DNA of 64,000 nucleotides from Streptomyces sp. NBC_01224 (GCF_036002945.1 NZ_CP108529.1:4893001-4957000); one strand, 5' to 3'; positions 52,999 through 63,157 are shown, numbered from the stretch's first letter. Notes: a model not told the origin generated them from the letters alone. Numbers and translations are program-made.

Positions 52999-53658
52999 AT
53001 GTCTGACGCCACGCTGAACTCCGTCACGCAGGACCCGGACGACTTCGCCGTCCAGATCGCCGACCAGATCAAGACGTTCATCGTCGCGGTCACCGAGGTG
53101 TCCAAGGTCGAGGAGCCGGAGGAGGCCGTCCCCGTACTGCTGCTCCAGATCTCCCAGCTGCTGCTGGCGGGCGGCAGGCTCGGTGCGTACGAGGACATCG
53201 TCCCCGACGAGCGATACGAGCCGGATCTGGGCGCCGAGCCGGACGCCGACGGCCTGCGCGAGCGGTTCGCCGCCCTGCTGGAGCCGATCGACGTCTACTC
53301 CGAAGTCTTCGACCCGTACGAGCCCCGCAAGGCCCCGGTGCCGGCCCGTATCTCCGACGACCTGGCCGACCTGGTCACCGATCTGCGCCACGGTCTGGCC
53401 CACTACGAAGCGGACCGCACGACCGAGGCCCTGTGGTGGTGGCAGTTCTCCTACTTCTCCAACTGGGGCTCCACCGCGTCCGCCACTCTGCGCGCCCTCC
53501 AGTCCCTCATCGCCCACATCCGCCTCAACCAGCCCCTCCAGGAGCTGGACGGCCTGGACACGGACTCGGAGACCGCCGACGACGAGCTGGCCGAGGAGGC
53601 GGGCCGGGTGATGGCCGAGGAGATCGCGGGCCCGCTGGGGCTGCGGCCGGTGCAGTAA
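52999..53658 (+). CDS. DUF5063 domain protein
   Basis: The 219-residue acidic protein has GGGAGG eight bases before ATG 52999. DDFAVQIADQIKTFIVAV, VLLLQISQLLLAGGRLGAY and WWQFSYFSNWGSTASATLRAL are the DUF5063 pattern that regularly follows recR in Streptomyces. Function unknown, possibly linked to recombination by its conserved position. Ends before a terminator. Confidence 0.88.
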   Translation: MSDATLNSVTQDPDDFAVQIADQIKTFIVAVTEVSKVEEPEEAVPVLLLQISQLLLAGGRLGAYEDIVPDERYEPDLGAEPDADGLRERFAALLEPIDVYSEVFDPYEPRKAPVPARISDDLADLVTDLRHGLAHYEADRTTEALWWWQFSYFSNWGSTASATLRALQSLIAHIRLNQPLQELDGLDTDSETADDELAEEAGRVMAEEIAGPLGLRPVQ

Positions 53659-53685
53659 CGCCCGGCGCCCATCCACCCTTCACAG

Positions 53686-53718
53686 CAACGTGGCACTCGA
53701 CGTCCGAGTGTCACGTTG
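53686..53718 (+). terminator. Hairpin terminator after DUF5063
   Basis: Arms at 53686-53699 and 53705-53718 pair with one G-T position. It closes the ybaB-recR-DUF5063 unit. Confidence 0.75.
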
Positions 53719-54113
53719 TCCGGTCTGTGGCAGCGCCACCGCGCGCGGGCGCGATCCGGACAACCACCCGCACAACCTCCGGCGGGAGCGGCTGGAACTC
53801 CTTTCGTCGGCTTCGCCGTCGCTCGCGGCTGAGTTGCCGCAGGGGCCTCCGAAGAGCGGACCGTAAGGTTCCGGTCCACGCTGGAGGTGGGTGGCTCATG
53901 AATCGTGGACCCGGCTCACCGTGCGTGTGGGCCAGGCCACATACGGGAGTAAGGGCCCGATCGGCGGGCAGCAGCCCCGTACGAGCAGTTCGGGGCGACA
54001 CGCCGGTGATCACGTGCTGAGCGGGACATCTCACCATGTGATATCGGCGGGGCGTTTCCGGACTGCTCGTTAAACTGAGTCGACCGCAGTAATGGACTGA
54101 GCGAGGAGCGCAC
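53719..54113 (+). promoter_or_regulatory. Leader/promoter region of ask-asd
   Basis: This ~395-base gap has no gene I can support; short open frames here lack starts or composition. TAAACT at 54071-54076 is the best -10 candidate for ask, about 35 bases before the GTG, with no convincing -35. GAGCGAGGAGCGCAC supplies the ribosome site. Confidence 0.45.
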
Positions 54114-55385
54114 GTGGGCCTTGTCGTGCAGAAGTACGGAGGCTCCTCCGTAGCCGATGCCGAAGGCATCAAGCGCGTCGCCAAGCGAATCGTCGATGCC
54201 AAGAAGAACGGCAACCAGGTGGTTGTCGTGGTGTCAGCGATGGGCGACACGACGGACGAGTTGATCGATCTCGCCGAGCAGGTATCCCCGATCCCTGCCG
54301 GGCGTGAGTTCGACATGCTGCTGACCGCCGGAGAGCGGATCTCCATGGCCCTGCTGGCGATGGCGATCAAGAACCTGGGTCACGAGGCCCAGTCGTTCAC
54401 AGGTAGCCAGGCAGGCGTCATCACCGACTCGGTCCACAACAAAGCGCGCATCATCGATGTGACGCCGGGCCGTATCCGTACGGCGCTGGACGAGGGGAAC
54501 ATCGCGATCGTCGCGGGGTTCCAGGGTGTGTCCCAGGACAAGAAGGACATCACCACCCTCGGCCGCGGCGGGTCCGACACCACCGCGGTCGCGCTCGCGG
54601 CCGCGCTGGATGCCGAGGTCTGTGAGATCTACACCGATGTGGACGGTGTCTTCACCGCCGACCCGCGGGTCGTGAAGAAGGCCCGGAAGATCGACTGGAT
54701 CTCCTTCGAGGACATGCTGGAGCTGGCCGCGTCCGGCTCCAAGGTGCTGCTGCACCGGTGCGTGGAGTACGCACGCCGCTACAACATCCCGATCCACGTC
54801 CGCTCGTCCTTCTCCGGACTGCGCGGAACCTGGGTCAGCAACGAGCCGCAAGGGGACCAGAAGGTGGAGCACGCGATCATCTCCGGAGTCGCCCATGACG
54901 TCTCCGAGGCCAAGATCACCGTCGTCGGTGTGCCCGACAAGCCGGGCGAGGCCGCCGCGATCTTCCGCGCCATTGCGAACGCGGAAGTCAACATCGACAT
55001 GGTGGTGCAGAACGTCTCCGCCGCGTCGACCGGTCTGACCGACATCTCGTTCACGCTGCCGAAGTCCGAGGGCCGCAAGGCCATCGACGCCCTGGAGCGC
55101 AACCGCGGCACCATCGGCTTCGAGTCGCTGCGCTACGACGACCAGATCGCGAAGATCTCCCTGGTCGGCGCCGGCATGAAGACCAACCCGGGTGTTACGG
55201 CGGGCTTCTTCGAGGCGCTGTCGGACGCCGGTGTGAACATCGAGCTCATCTCGACGTCCGAGATCCGTATCTCGGTGGTCACCCGCGCCGACGACGTCAA
55301 CGAGGCCGTGCGCGCCGTGCACACCGCCTTCGGTCTCGACAGCGATTCCGACGAGGCCGTCGTCTACGGGGGCACCGGCCGATGA
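54114..55385 (+). CDS. ask: Aspartate kinase
   Basis: The 423-residue kinase phosphorylates aspartate for lysine, threonine and methionine synthesis. The catalytic part starts [20 protein letters not shown] and includes [20 protein letters not shown]. Two ACT domains follow ([20 protein letters not shown] and [20 protein letters not shown]), the place where lysine and threonine bind for feedback. In related actinobacteria an internal start yields a separate regulatory subunit. It overlaps asd by four bases. Confidence 0.97.
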   Translation: MGLVVQKYGGSSVADAEGIKRVAKRIVDAKKNGNQVVVVVSAMGDTTDELIDLAEQVSPIPAGREFDMLLTAGERISMALLAMAIKNLGHEAQSFTGSQAGVITDSVHNKARIIDVTPGRIRTALDEGNIAIVAGFQGVSQDKKDITTLGRGGSDTTAVALAAALDAEVCEIYTDVDGVFTADPRVVKKARKIDWISFEDMLELAASGSKVLLHRCVEYARRYNIPIHVRSSFSGLRGTWVSNEPQGDQKVEHAIISGVAHDVSEAKITVVGVPDKPGEAAAIFRAIANAEVNIDMVVQNVSAASTGLTDISFTLPKSEGRKAIDALERNRGTIGFESLRYDDQIAKISLVGAGMKTNPGVTAGFFEALSDAGVNIELISTSEIRISVVTRADDVNEAVRAVHTAFGLDSDSDEAVVYGGTGR

Positions 55386-56446
55386 CCGCCCGCCGTCCTT
55401 CGCTCGCGGTCGTCGGGGCGACCGGGGCGATCGGCGGAGTCATGCTCCAGATCCTTTCGCAGCACGCGGATGTCTGGGGCGAGGTGAAACTGATCGCCTC
55501 GCCGCGTTCGGCCGGCCGCAAGCTGGTCGTGCGCGGCGAGGAGAGCGAAGTCCTCGAACTCACCGAGGACGTCTTCGACGACGTCGACGTGGCGCTGTTC
55601 CTGGTGCCCGAGGCCGTCGCCGCGCAGTGGGCGCCGATCGCCGCCGCCAAGGGCACGGTCGTCATCGACGACTCCGCCGCGTTCCGGCTGGACCCGGACG
55701 TTCCGCTGGTCGTGCCCGAGATCAATCCGCATGCCGTGCGGATCAGGCCGCGCGGCATCGTCGCGAGCCCGAACTGCACGACACTCTCGCTGATCGTCGC
55801 GGTCGGCGCGCTGCACGCCGAATTCGGGGTACGGGAACTGGTCGTCTCCTCGTACCAGGCGGTGAGCGGGGCGGGCCGGGACGGTGTCGCGGCGCTGCGC
55901 GAACAACTGTCGATGGTGGCCGGTACGGAACTGGGCACGAAGCCCGGGGACGTGCGCCGGGCCCTGGGGGACACGGAAGGCAGCCCCTTTGCCGCGCCGG
56001 TGGCCCTCAATGTGGTGCCCTGGGCCGGGACCGAGGCCGGGGACGGCTGGTCGTCGGAGGAGCTGGCGATCCGCGAGGAGTGCCGCAAGGTCCTGGACCT
56101 GCCGAGCCTGCGGGTGGCGGCGACCTGTGTCTACGTACCCGTCATCGCGACGCACTCGATGTCCGTGCACGCACGGTTCGAGAACGAGATCGCGGTCGAC
56201 CGGGCCCACGAGATCCTGGCGACGGCACCGGGCGTGGTGCTCTACGACAGCCCGGCGGCGGGGGACTTCCCGACACCGTCCGACGTCGTCGGCACCGATC
56301 CGACCTGGGTCGGACGGGTGCGCAGGTCGCTGGACGATCCCCGGGGCCTGGAACTGTTCGTCTGCGGCGACAACCTCCGCAAGGGAGCGGCGTTGAACGT
56401 GGCGCAGATCGCCGAATCGGTGGCTGCCGAATTTCCCCAGGTCTGA
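55382..56446 (+). CDS. asd: Aspartate-semialdehyde dehydrogenase
   Basis: The 354-residue enzyme reduces aspartyl phosphate with [25 protein letters not shown] is the cofactor loop, [15 protein letters not shown] holds the catalytic cysteine, and [17 protein letters not shown] and [20 protein letters not shown] complete the active site. Translationally coupled to ask. This is the usual actinobacterial ask-asd pair. Confidence 0.97.
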   Translation: MTARRPSLAVVGATGAIGGVMLQILSQHADVWGEVKLIASPRSAGRKLVVRGEESEVLELTEDVFDDVDVALFLVPEAVAAQWAPIAAAKGTVVIDDSAAFRLDPDVPLVVPEINPHAVRIRPRGIVASPNCTTLSLIVAVGALHAEFGVRELVVSSYQAVSGAGRDGVAALREQLSMVAGTELGTKPGDVRRALGDTEGSPFAAPVALNVVPWAGTEAGDGWSSEELAIREECRKVLDLPSLRVAATCVYVPVIATHSMSVHARFENEIAVDRAHEILATAPGVVLYDSPAAGDFPTPSDVVGTDPTWVGRVRRSLDDPRGLELFVCGDNLRKGAALNVAQIAESVAAEFPQV

Positions 56447-56719
56447 TTCGAACCTGTTTTGTACTCTCTGTGAATGCCCTGTGAGCAAGTTGAAGGTCTG
56501 AACCTCTTGAGCTGGGGTGTCGGGGTATCCGACGATGACCTTTCGGCCTGGTGCAACCGTCGGCTGGAGAGCACGCGTCTATGCGGTCACCTCTTGCGCG
56601 GCGGGGCGCATATTCGGGGCATTTGTGGAAGAGCAGGTACGTATGAGGGCATGTCGCACTGCGACGAACGCGGTGCCGCGCGCGTACAACCCTGACGGGG
56701 GGAAACGTGTCCAACTGGC

Positions 56720-57382
56720 GTGGCAGAGGTTCTCGATATCACAGTGGTGGGCCCCTTGCGCGGCGCTTCGGTGCGTCCGCTCAGACGGCCCCGCGCACCC
56801 GGCGGTATGCCGGTGATTGCGCCCATGCCCGCTGCACGTCCCACACGGCTGCCGTCACAGCGCGAGGGCGCTGAGGAGGGCGTGGCTGCCGGAACCACGG
56901 TCGACCATCTCACCGAGACCTATCGGGCCCACTACCGTTCGCTGCTGGGCCTCGCGGCGCTGCTCCTGGACGACACCGCCTCATGTGAGGACGTCGTGCA
57001 GGAGGCGTTCATCCGCGTGCACTCGGCGCGCAGCCGGGTACGGGACCCCGAGAAGACACTCGCGTATCTGCGCCAGACCGTCGTCAATCTGTCGCGCTCC
57101 GCGCTGCGCCGCCGCATCCTCGGGCTGAAGCTGCTGTCCAAGCCGATGCCGGACATGGCGAGCGCGGAAGAGGGCGCGTACGACCAGCTGGAGCGGGACG
57201 CGCTGATCAAAGCGATGCGGGGGCTGCAACGGCGCCAGCGGGAGGTGCTGGTGCTGCGTTACTTCGCGGATATGACGGAGGCCCAGGTGGCCGAGACGCT
57301 GGGTATATCCCTGGGCTCGGTCAAGGCCTACGGCTCCCGTGGGATCGCGGCGCTGCGCGTCGTGATGGAGGCGCAGGCATGA
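56720..57382 (+). CDS. SigE-family (ECF) sigma factor
   Basis: The 220-residue product has a Pro/Arg-rich lead of ~55 residues, then LTETYRAHYRSLLGLAALLL, SCEDVVQEAFIRVHSA (region 2) and YFADMTEAQVAETLGISLGS (region 4). GTG 56720 lacks a ribosome site, while GGGGGG stands before a GTG in another frame at 56707; translation of a short coupled frame or a downstream start are alternatives. It overlaps the next gene by four bases. Confidence 0.88.
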   Translation: MAEVLDITVVGPLRGASVRPLRRPRAPGGMPVIAPMPAARPTRLPSQREGAEEGVAAGTTVDHLTETYRAHYRSLLGLAALLLDDTASCEDVVQEAFIRVHSARSRVRDPEKTLAYLRQTVVNLSRSALRRRILGLKLLSKPMPDMASAEEGAYDQLERDALIKAMRGLQRRQREVLVLRYFADMTEAQVAETLGISLGSVKAYGSRGIAALRVVMEAQA

Positions 57383-58704
57383 GTCGGCGCTACCGCAGGA
57401 ACGAGAACAGCCACGAGCGTGAGCATCGGATTGACCGGACTGGAAACGGAATTGTGAACGACGGGCCGGAGAGCGCCTCGCATGTGAACCCGGACGTGAA
57501 GTCGGACGCGAAGTCGGATACGGATCACGCGGATACGGATCACGCGGGTCGGGACCTCGCGTCCGTGGGAGGTGCGGGTGGCCTCTGTGAGGGCGACACA
57601 GCCGCTGGGACGGCCGAGCTCGGGGGGCTGAGCAGCCTCTTCGGCGAGGGCCCGGGCGCGGGTTCCGGTTCGGGGGGCGGTGGCGGCCCGGACATGGACG
57701 AGGTCGTGCTGCGCAGCATGCTGCGCGGGGCCGTCCAGCACATCGAACCCCGCGACGGCACCCTCGACCATCTGTACCGCGCGGTGCCCGCCCGGCGCGC
57801 CAGGCGTCGGCAGGCCGTCGTCGGCATGGCGGCAGCGGCGCTGCTCATCGGCACGGCGGTCCCCGCCTTCGTCCATGTCGCGAACTCCGACGGTTCGAGC
57901 ACCGCCGACCCCGCGATAGCCGGACACGGCGAGCAGGCGCAGGGCGGCAGCGGCACCGACAACGACTCCGGAGCCGGCGGGAAGAGCAGCGGCGGCGGCA
58001 CCGACGGGCAGGGGGACGGCTCCGGGAACCAGCCGGCGAGCACGAGCAGTCCGTCCGACAGCCGTGGCCAGGGCGCCGACGGCAACCTGGTCGGCGGGGT
58101 CGCCGACCCGGCCAACTCCGCGCCGGCCTCCATGCCGACCTGCGACCCGGGGCAGCTCGGTGTCGCCTCGGCCGAGACGGGCGCGGCGGGGGCCGACGGC
58201 ACGGTGTACGGCACGTTCCGGATCGCCAATGTCTCCGGCACGAACTGTTCGGTGAGCAGCAGCGGCAGCGTGGGCTTCCAGGCGATGGGCGCGGCCGACC
58301 CGGCCAAGATCACGGTCGTCCAGCACACCGCGGGTGATGCGGCGGCCGGACTGCCCGACCCCTCGCAGGAACAGGGGACGGTGCTGCTGAAACCGTCCAT
58401 GGCGTACGAGGTGAAGTTCGCCTGGGTGCCGAAGGACACATGCCCGGCCTCCGGAGGTTCACCGAGCCCGACACCGACGGACGGCGCGGGCGGCGCCGCT
58501 GCCGCCGGTACCAGTACGGGTGCCACTGACGGGACTTCGGATACGGCTGCGCAGCTCGGCAGCGAGGACGGCGGCGGGGCGCTGGACGGCAGCGTTGCCG
58601 TGACGCACACGCCGGAGGCGGGGGCGCCGGTCGCGGAGACGAAGATCCCCAACGCCTGCGCGGGCACGATCTACCGGACCGGGGTGCTGGCCCCCGCGAC
58701 GTGA
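57379..58704 (+). CDS. Membrane-anchored acidic protein paired with the sigma factor
   Basis: The 441-residue protein has a ~100-residue charged N-terminus, a short helical block (VVLRSMLRGAVQHIEPRDGT), one membrane helix at ~148-166 (VVGMAAAALLIGTAVPAFVH), a long Gly/Ser/Asp stalk and a C-terminal outer domain with DUF4232-like strands (GTVYGTFRIANVSGTNCSVS and VLLKPSMAYEVKFAW). Position and topology suggest an anti-sigma factor, with the N-terminus inside, but no classic anti-sigma motif is seen. Confidence 0.8.
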   Translation: MSRRYRRNENSHEREHRIDRTGNGIVNDGPESASHVNPDVKSDAKSDTDHADTDHAGRDLASVGGAGGLCEGDTAAGTAELGGLSSLFGEGPGAGSGSGGGGGPDMDEVVLRSMLRGAVQHIEPRDGTLDHLYRAVPARRARRRQAVVGMAAAALLIGTAVPAFVHVANSDGSSTADPAIAGHGEQAQGGSGTDNDSGAGGKSSGGGTDGQGDGSGNQPASTSSPSDSRGQGADGNLVGGVADPANSAPASMPTCDPGQLGVASAETGAAGADGTVYGTFRIANVSGTNCSVSSSGSVGFQAMGAADPAKITVVQHTAGDAAAGLPDPSQEQGTVLLKPSMAYEVKFAWVPKDTCPASGGSPSPTPTDGAGGAAAAGTSTGATDGTSDTAAQLGSEDGGGALDGSVAVTHTPEAGAPVAETKIPNACAGTIYRTGVLAPAT

Positions 58705-58734
58705 CGCAGGGGCGGCGGCGTACGACGCATGCGC

Positions 58735-58769
58735 GAGGGGGCCCGCCGGTCGATTCGGCGGGCCCCCTC
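58735..58769. terminator. Bidirectional terminator
   Basis: GAGGGGGCCCGCC-type arms (58735-58747 and 58757-58769) pair perfectly around a 9-base loop between convergent genes. Confidence 0.88.
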
Positions 58770-58795
58770 ACGCATGTGTGTCTCAGGTGTCTGTC

Positions 58796-59680
58796 TCAGG
58801 CCGTGCCGGCGCTCACGTTGGAGTCGGCGGGATCGGTGGAGCCGGTGTTCGTGCCCGCATCCTTGCCCGTATCTGCATCTGCATCTGCATCTGCATCCGT
58901 GTCCGCATTCGAATCCGCGCCGTCGACGAGGCCCAGTTTCAGGTCCCGCGTCGCTTCGGCCTCGCGGCGGACCAGCCGGAACCACATGAAGAGCACGAAC
59001 CCGGCGAAGACGAACCACTCGCCGGTGTAGCCGAGGTTCTGGAAGGCTTTCAGATCGAGCCCGGTGCCCTGCGGTACGGCGGCCGGTACGGGACGCAGCG
59101 CGCCGCTGGAGCCGGCGTCCTGGAGCGTCACCCATGCGTCGTAGACGTCGTACGGGACGAGGTTGACCAGGGACGCGGCGCTGATCATGCCTAGCTGACC
59201 GTCCGGGAGCCCGCCCGCCGCGTCGACGCCCGCGGTGCCGGCGTTCTCGGACGCCTGGAGGTCGCCGGTCACAGTGACCTCGCCGGTCGGTGCGGCGGGC
59301 ACGGCGGTGTGGCCGGGCTTGCCGGGGAGCCAGCCGCGTACCACCGGCAGGGCCTTGCCGCTGTCCGTGCGGAGCATGTTCAGGACATAGAAGCCGCTCT
59401 TGTCGTCCAACTCCCGGCCGGGTACCAGGAACTGGTCGGCGTACCGGCCGGTGGCGGTGGCGGGGCGGCCCGAGGTCACGGTGTCGACGGGCAGGAGGTC
59501 GTCGATCGGCTTGGCGGCCCTCGTGCCCGGGGCGGGCTGCTTCTCGGCGGCGTCGTGCGTCTGCACGCGGTCCTCGAAGCGGCCGAGCTGCCAGGTGCCC
59601 ATGAAGATGCAGAACGGGATGGCCAGCACGACGAAGAGGTTGATTCCCCACCATCGCGGGGTCAGCAGGAACCGGTACAC
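58796..59680 (-). CDS. SURF1-family protein
   Basis: The 294-residue protein has two membrane segments (about 12-28 and 217-235) flanking an outer domain. FMGTWQLGRFEDR and VVRGWLPGK-type strands match SURF1 (cytochrome oxidase assembly). The extreme C-terminus carries an acidic Asp/Ala/Thr repeat encoded by a hexanucleotide microsatellite. It probably helps insert heme a into the aa3 oxidase; no cox genes are adjacent. Confidence 0.9.
   Translation of the reverse strand: MYRFLLTPRWWGINLFVVLAIPFCIFMGTWQLGRFEDRVQTHDAAEKQPAPGTRAAKPIDDLLPVDTVTSGRPATATGRYADQFLVPGRELDDKSGFYVLNMLRTDSGKALPVVRGWLPGKPGHTAVPAAPTGEVTVTGDLQASENAGTAGVDAAGGLPDGQLGMISAASLVNLVPYDVYDAWVTLQDAGSSGALRPVPAAVPQGTGLDLKAFQNLGYTGEWFVFAGFVLFMWFRLVRREAEATRDLKLGLVDGADSNADTDADADADADTGKDAGTNTGSTDPADSNVSAGTA
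58871..58894. repeat. Hexanucleotide microsatellite in the SURF1 gene
   Basis: ATCTGC occurs four times in a row, with a diverged fifth copy. On the coding strand this gives DADADADAD. Copy-number changes would keep the reading frame and lengthen or shorten the tail. Confidence 0.9.
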
Positions 59681-59914
59681 CCCTCCACGGTACGGTCCCC
59701 GCTCCGGTCGCTCGGAGCGGGGTGCGGGTGGGTGGCTTGTTCACGAGTCGTGAAGTCAGCTGTAGAGGGGTTGCGCACGACGCGCCCTCGGACACCCGGT
59801 TCGGCGTCGGGCGGCGCCGCGGTGCAGTCATCGCCGGCTCACACTGCCCCGGAACATCCCGTCAAGCGGGCACCGCGCCACCGAGGCCGACACGGCCTGC
59901 GCCGACCTCGCGAT

Positions 59915-60682
59915 TCACGAGCTCGGGAACAGGGGCCCGCCCGCCATGAGGCCGCCGTCGACAAGGAGGATGTGCCCGGTGACGTAGCTCGCCTTGTCCG
60001 AACCCAGGAACTGGACGGCCTCGGCGATCTCCTCAGGGGCACCCGCCCGGTGCATGGGCAGCACCGAATCGACCTCGGCACGAGCCGTGTCGTCGCCGGT
60101 GAACCGCTCGTACATAGCGGTCCGGGTGTAGCCGGGCGCAACCGCGTTGACCCGGATACCGTGGGCGGCGCCTTCGAGTGCGGCCGCCTTGGTGATGCCG
60201 ACGACGGCGTGTTTGCTCCCCACGTACAAGGTCGCCCCGGGATAACCCATCAGGCCGAAGCTGGAGCTGACGTTGACGATGCTGCCGCCGGCCTGTTCCC
60301 TCATGACCCGGAACTCGTGCTTCAGGCACAGCAGCGTTCCCTTGACGTTGGTATCGAAGGTGGCCTGGTAAGCCTCGTCGGTCACTTCGGTGACAGGGCC
60401 GGGTGTTCCCTCGGTGCCGGCGTTGTTGAAGGCGACATCGATCCGCCCGAACCGTGCCACCGCACGGTCGACGAGGTCCTTCACCTCGGCGTCGAAGCGG
60501 ACGTCGGCACGCACGAACTCGGCCGGGGCGCCGAGGTCGGAGAGCTCCACGGCAAGCTGCTCACCCACGTCCTCGTGGCGGCCGGAGACCACAAGGTTCG
60601 CGCCTTGACGGGCGTAAGCGAAGGCGGTGGCGCGGCCGATACCGGTAAGCGCGCCCGTGATTAGGACAACGGGACCAGACAC
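59915..60682 (-). CDS. Short-chain dehydrogenase/reductase
   Basis: GTG 60682 follows AGGAAGGA at normal spacing. The 255-residue classical SDR shows cofactor loop LITGALTGIGRATA, NNAG, catalytic Ser in IVNVSSSFG, YVGSKHAV with Tyr and Lys, and the C-terminal ITGHILLVDGG-type end (here VTGHILLVDGGLMAGG). Substrate unknown. The CACCCGGGTG palindrome at 60704-60713, ahead of the start, may be an operator. Confidence 0.92.
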   Translation of the reverse strand: MSGPVVLITGALTGIGRATAFAYARQGANLVVSGRHEDVGEQLAVELSDLGAPAEFVRADVRFDAEVKDLVDRAVARFGRIDVAFNNAGTEGTPGPVTEVTDEAYQATFDTNVKGTLLCLKHEFRVMREQAGGSIVNVSSSFGLMGYPGATLYVGSKHAVVGITKAAALEGAAHGIRVNAVAPGYTRTAMYERFTGDDTARAEVDSVLPMHRAGAPEEIAEAVQFLGSDKASYVTGHILLVDGGLMAGGPLFPSS

Positions 60683-61258
60683 GTCGAGGGTCCTTCCTGA
60701 AACCACCCGGGTGAACGACGGGCAAGCGGTTCGGAACCCGCACGACACCGGGTTCCTCTTCGTGCCGGGGCGTATCCCCCGGCACGCCCGCAAGGAAGGT
60801 GTCCCAGCCGGACGACCGCCCCATCGGACCCGACCGCCGCGTCCGTCGAACGGCGGCACTCGATGACCCGCACGGCCCACGGACGGCGGCCGGGGCGGAC
60901 GACCCGAAAGCCGACACGGCCCCCGACCGTCACGCACAGTGCCCGCGTCACGGAATGTGTGCAGAACCATTTCTCGTGAACATCGCGGACGCTCCGGCTT
61001 GCCCTCACCTCCCGAACTGGTGGACAAAGGCTGCTCCTGAAAGCGAACGAAGCCAGGTGGGGCACGGCCTCGGTGCCGACGGGGCTGCCGGCCGTCGGCG
61101 GCGTCCGGCTCGGCGCCCCGCCGCGTTGCTCGCCGGTCACTTCTTCGTCCTCGGTCACCTATTCGTCCTCGGTCTCCGGACGGGTTCACGATGGGGTTCA
61201 CGATGACCGTGGGTCCGGCGGTTTCATGCGGGATCCGTGCAGGTGGGGACAGACGCCC
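60683..61258. other. Gene-free region between SDR and S9 peptidase genes
   Basis: This 576-base stretch has open frames on both strands but none with a credible start, ribosome site or recognisable motif. It contains the CACCCGGGTG palindrome (60704-60713) and a perfect 12-base tandem duplication, GGGTTCACGATG, at 61182-61205. It may be the remains of a degraded gene. Confidence 0.5.
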
Positions 61259-63157
61259 CTATTCGCCGGACAGGCTCGAAGAGGCGGGGGCGCTGCCCGG
61301 GGCCAGGTGGCGCTGGGCGAAGTCGAGTTCCAGCCGGATCTGCTTGATCCGCTCCTCCACGACGAGCGAACCGTGTCCCGCGTCGTACTGGTAGACCTCG
61401 TGCACCGCGTCACGGCCCTTCAGCCGGTCCACGTAATTCTCGACCTGGCGGATCGGGCAGCGCGGGTCGTTGACGCCCGCCGAGATGTAGACCGGCGCCC
61501 GCACGGCGTCGACGTACGTCAGCGGGGACGAGGCCTCGAAGCGCTCGGGAACCTCCTCCGGCGTGCCGCCCAGCAGTGTGCGGTCCATCGCCTTCAGGTC
61601 CTCCATCTCGTCGTGATACGCCGTGACGTAGTCGGCGACCGGGACCGCCGCCAGGCCCAGGGCCCAGTCGTCCGGCTGCGTACCGAGGCCGAGCAGAGTC
61701 AGATAGCCGCCCCAGGAGCCACCGGCCAGGACCAGCTTCGCCGGGTCCGCGAGCCCCGACTTCACCGCCCACTCCCGTACCGCGGCGATGTCCTCCAGCT
61801 CGATCAGACCAACCCGGTGCTTGAGCGCGTCCGTCCAGGCGCGGCCGTATCCGGTGGAGCCCCGGTAGTTGACCCGGACGACCGCGTAGCCGTGGTCCAC
61901 CCAGGCGGCGGGGCCGGAGGCGAAGGCGTCGCTGTCGTGCCAGGTCGGGCCGCCGTGGATCTCGAAGACGGTGGGAAACGGGCCCTCCGCCGGGGCGGCC
62001 GGCCGCTGCACGAGAGCGTGGACGCGGCCCCCGGGCCCGTCCACCCACACGTCCTCCACCGGCACGGACGCCGGCGCCTTCAAGCCGGGCGGATCGAGCA
62101 CCACCGCACCCGAGGTGGACCGGATGACGGGCGGCTGCGCGGCCGACGACCACAGGTACTCCACCGTGCCGTCGGGCCGGGCCGTGGCTCCCGACACCGA
62201 ACCCGCGGGGGTATCCACCCGGACGGGAGCGCTGCCCGCCCCCGGCTCGTACCGCCACAGGTCGCTGCGGGCCTCGAAGCCATGCACGATCAGCAGCGCG
62301 GAGGCGTCCGGATACCACTCGGCGCCCACATCACCGGGCAGGTCGATCGCGAGGTCCGTCTCCGTGCCCGTCATCGGATCCCAGATCATCGGCTCCCAGC
62401 GGCCCCGCCGCTGATGCCCGACCAGCAGCCTCGTGTCCCCCGCGACGGGGGCGAAGCCCAGCACGGACAGGCCCAGCTCCTTCGTACCGCCCTCGGTGTC
62501 GTCCAGCTCGGCGACCGTCGACCCGTCGGGCCGCACCACGCGCAGCGCGGAGTGCATCGCATCGCCGTGCTCGGTGTGCTCCAGGGCGATCAGCGTCCCG
62601 TCGTACGACAGGTCACCGACGCCCGCCGACTCGCGGTGGCGGTAGATCTCGACGGGCGCGGCCCCGGGCCGTACGACATGGATCGTCGTCCCGTCCTCGT
62701 CGGTCGAACGGCCGACCACCGCCGTACCGTCACGCCCGATCGCGAGCCCGGCCGGGTACGAGGCACCGAGACCGGGTGCCGCCGGCTGGTCCACCGCCTC
62801 CTCGCCCTCGCCGCCGTGGAACGGCTGGCGCATCCACACGCCGAACTCGTCCCCGTCGGTGTCGCTGAACCACCAGATCGACTCGCCGTCCGGTGTCAGC
62901 ACGCCGTCAGTCGTCCCGTTCGGCCGGTCGGTCACCTGGCGCTGCTTGCCGGTCGCGCGGTCCCATGCGTACAGCTCGTACGTCCCCGTGGCATTGGAGA
63001 CGAACAGCGCGTGGTCCGGCGCATCCTCCGCCCAGTCGGGCAATGACACCCGCGGCGCCCGGAAACGCTGCTCCCACTCCGGTACGGAAGCGGTCGCCGG
63101 AGCGGAATCGGTCGCCGCCGGTGCGGTGGGGGCCGTCGAGCCAGTGATCTCAGTCAT
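61259..63157 (-). CDS. S9-family prolyl oligopeptidase-like peptidase
   Basis: The 632-residue protein is read from ATG 63157 (G-rich site just before). Residues ~1-390 form a beta-propeller (ATGTYELYAWDRATGKQRQV and VTDRPNGTTDG-type blades). The last ~240 residues form an alpha/beta-hydrolase domain with nucleophile GGSWGGY, Asp in VNDPRCP and His in GHGS. No signal peptide: cytoplasmic. It likely trims peptides after proline or hydrolyses acyl peptides. Confidence 0.93.
   Translation of the reverse strand: MTEITGSTAPTAPAATDSAPATASVPEWEQRFRAPRVSLPDWAEDAPDHALFVSNATGTYELYAWDRATGKQRQVTDRPNGTTDGVLTPDGESIWWFSDTDGDEFGVWMRQPFHGGEGEEAVDQPAAPGLGASYPAGLAIGRDGTAVVGRSTDEDGTTIHVVRPGAAPVEIYRHRESAGVGDLSYDGTLIALEHTEHGDAMHSALRVVRPDGSTVAELDDTEGGTKELGLSVLGFAPVAGDTRLLVGHQRRGRWEPMIWDPMTGTETDLAIDLPGDVGAEWYPDASALLIVHGFEARSDLWRYEPGAGSAPVRVDTPAGSVSGATARPDGTVEYLWSSAAQPPVIRSTSGAVVLDPPGLKAPASVPVEDVWVDGPGGRVHALVQRPAAPAEGPFPTVFEIHGGPTWHDSDAFASGPAAWVDHGYAVVRVNYRGSTGYGRAWTDALKHRVGLIELEDIAAVREWAVKSGLADPAKLVLAGGSWGGYLTLLGLGTQPDDWALGLAAVPVADYVTAYHDEMEDLKAMDRTLLGGTPEEVPERFEASSPLTYVDAVRAPVYISAGVNDPRCPIRQVENYVDRLKGRDAVHEVYQYDAGHGSLVVEERIKQIRLELDFAQRHLAPGSAPASSSLSGE

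Noticed and set aside
53720-54110. Small genes in the ask leader
   Set aside because: Several short frames exist on both strands, but none has a ribosome site plus protein-like composition.
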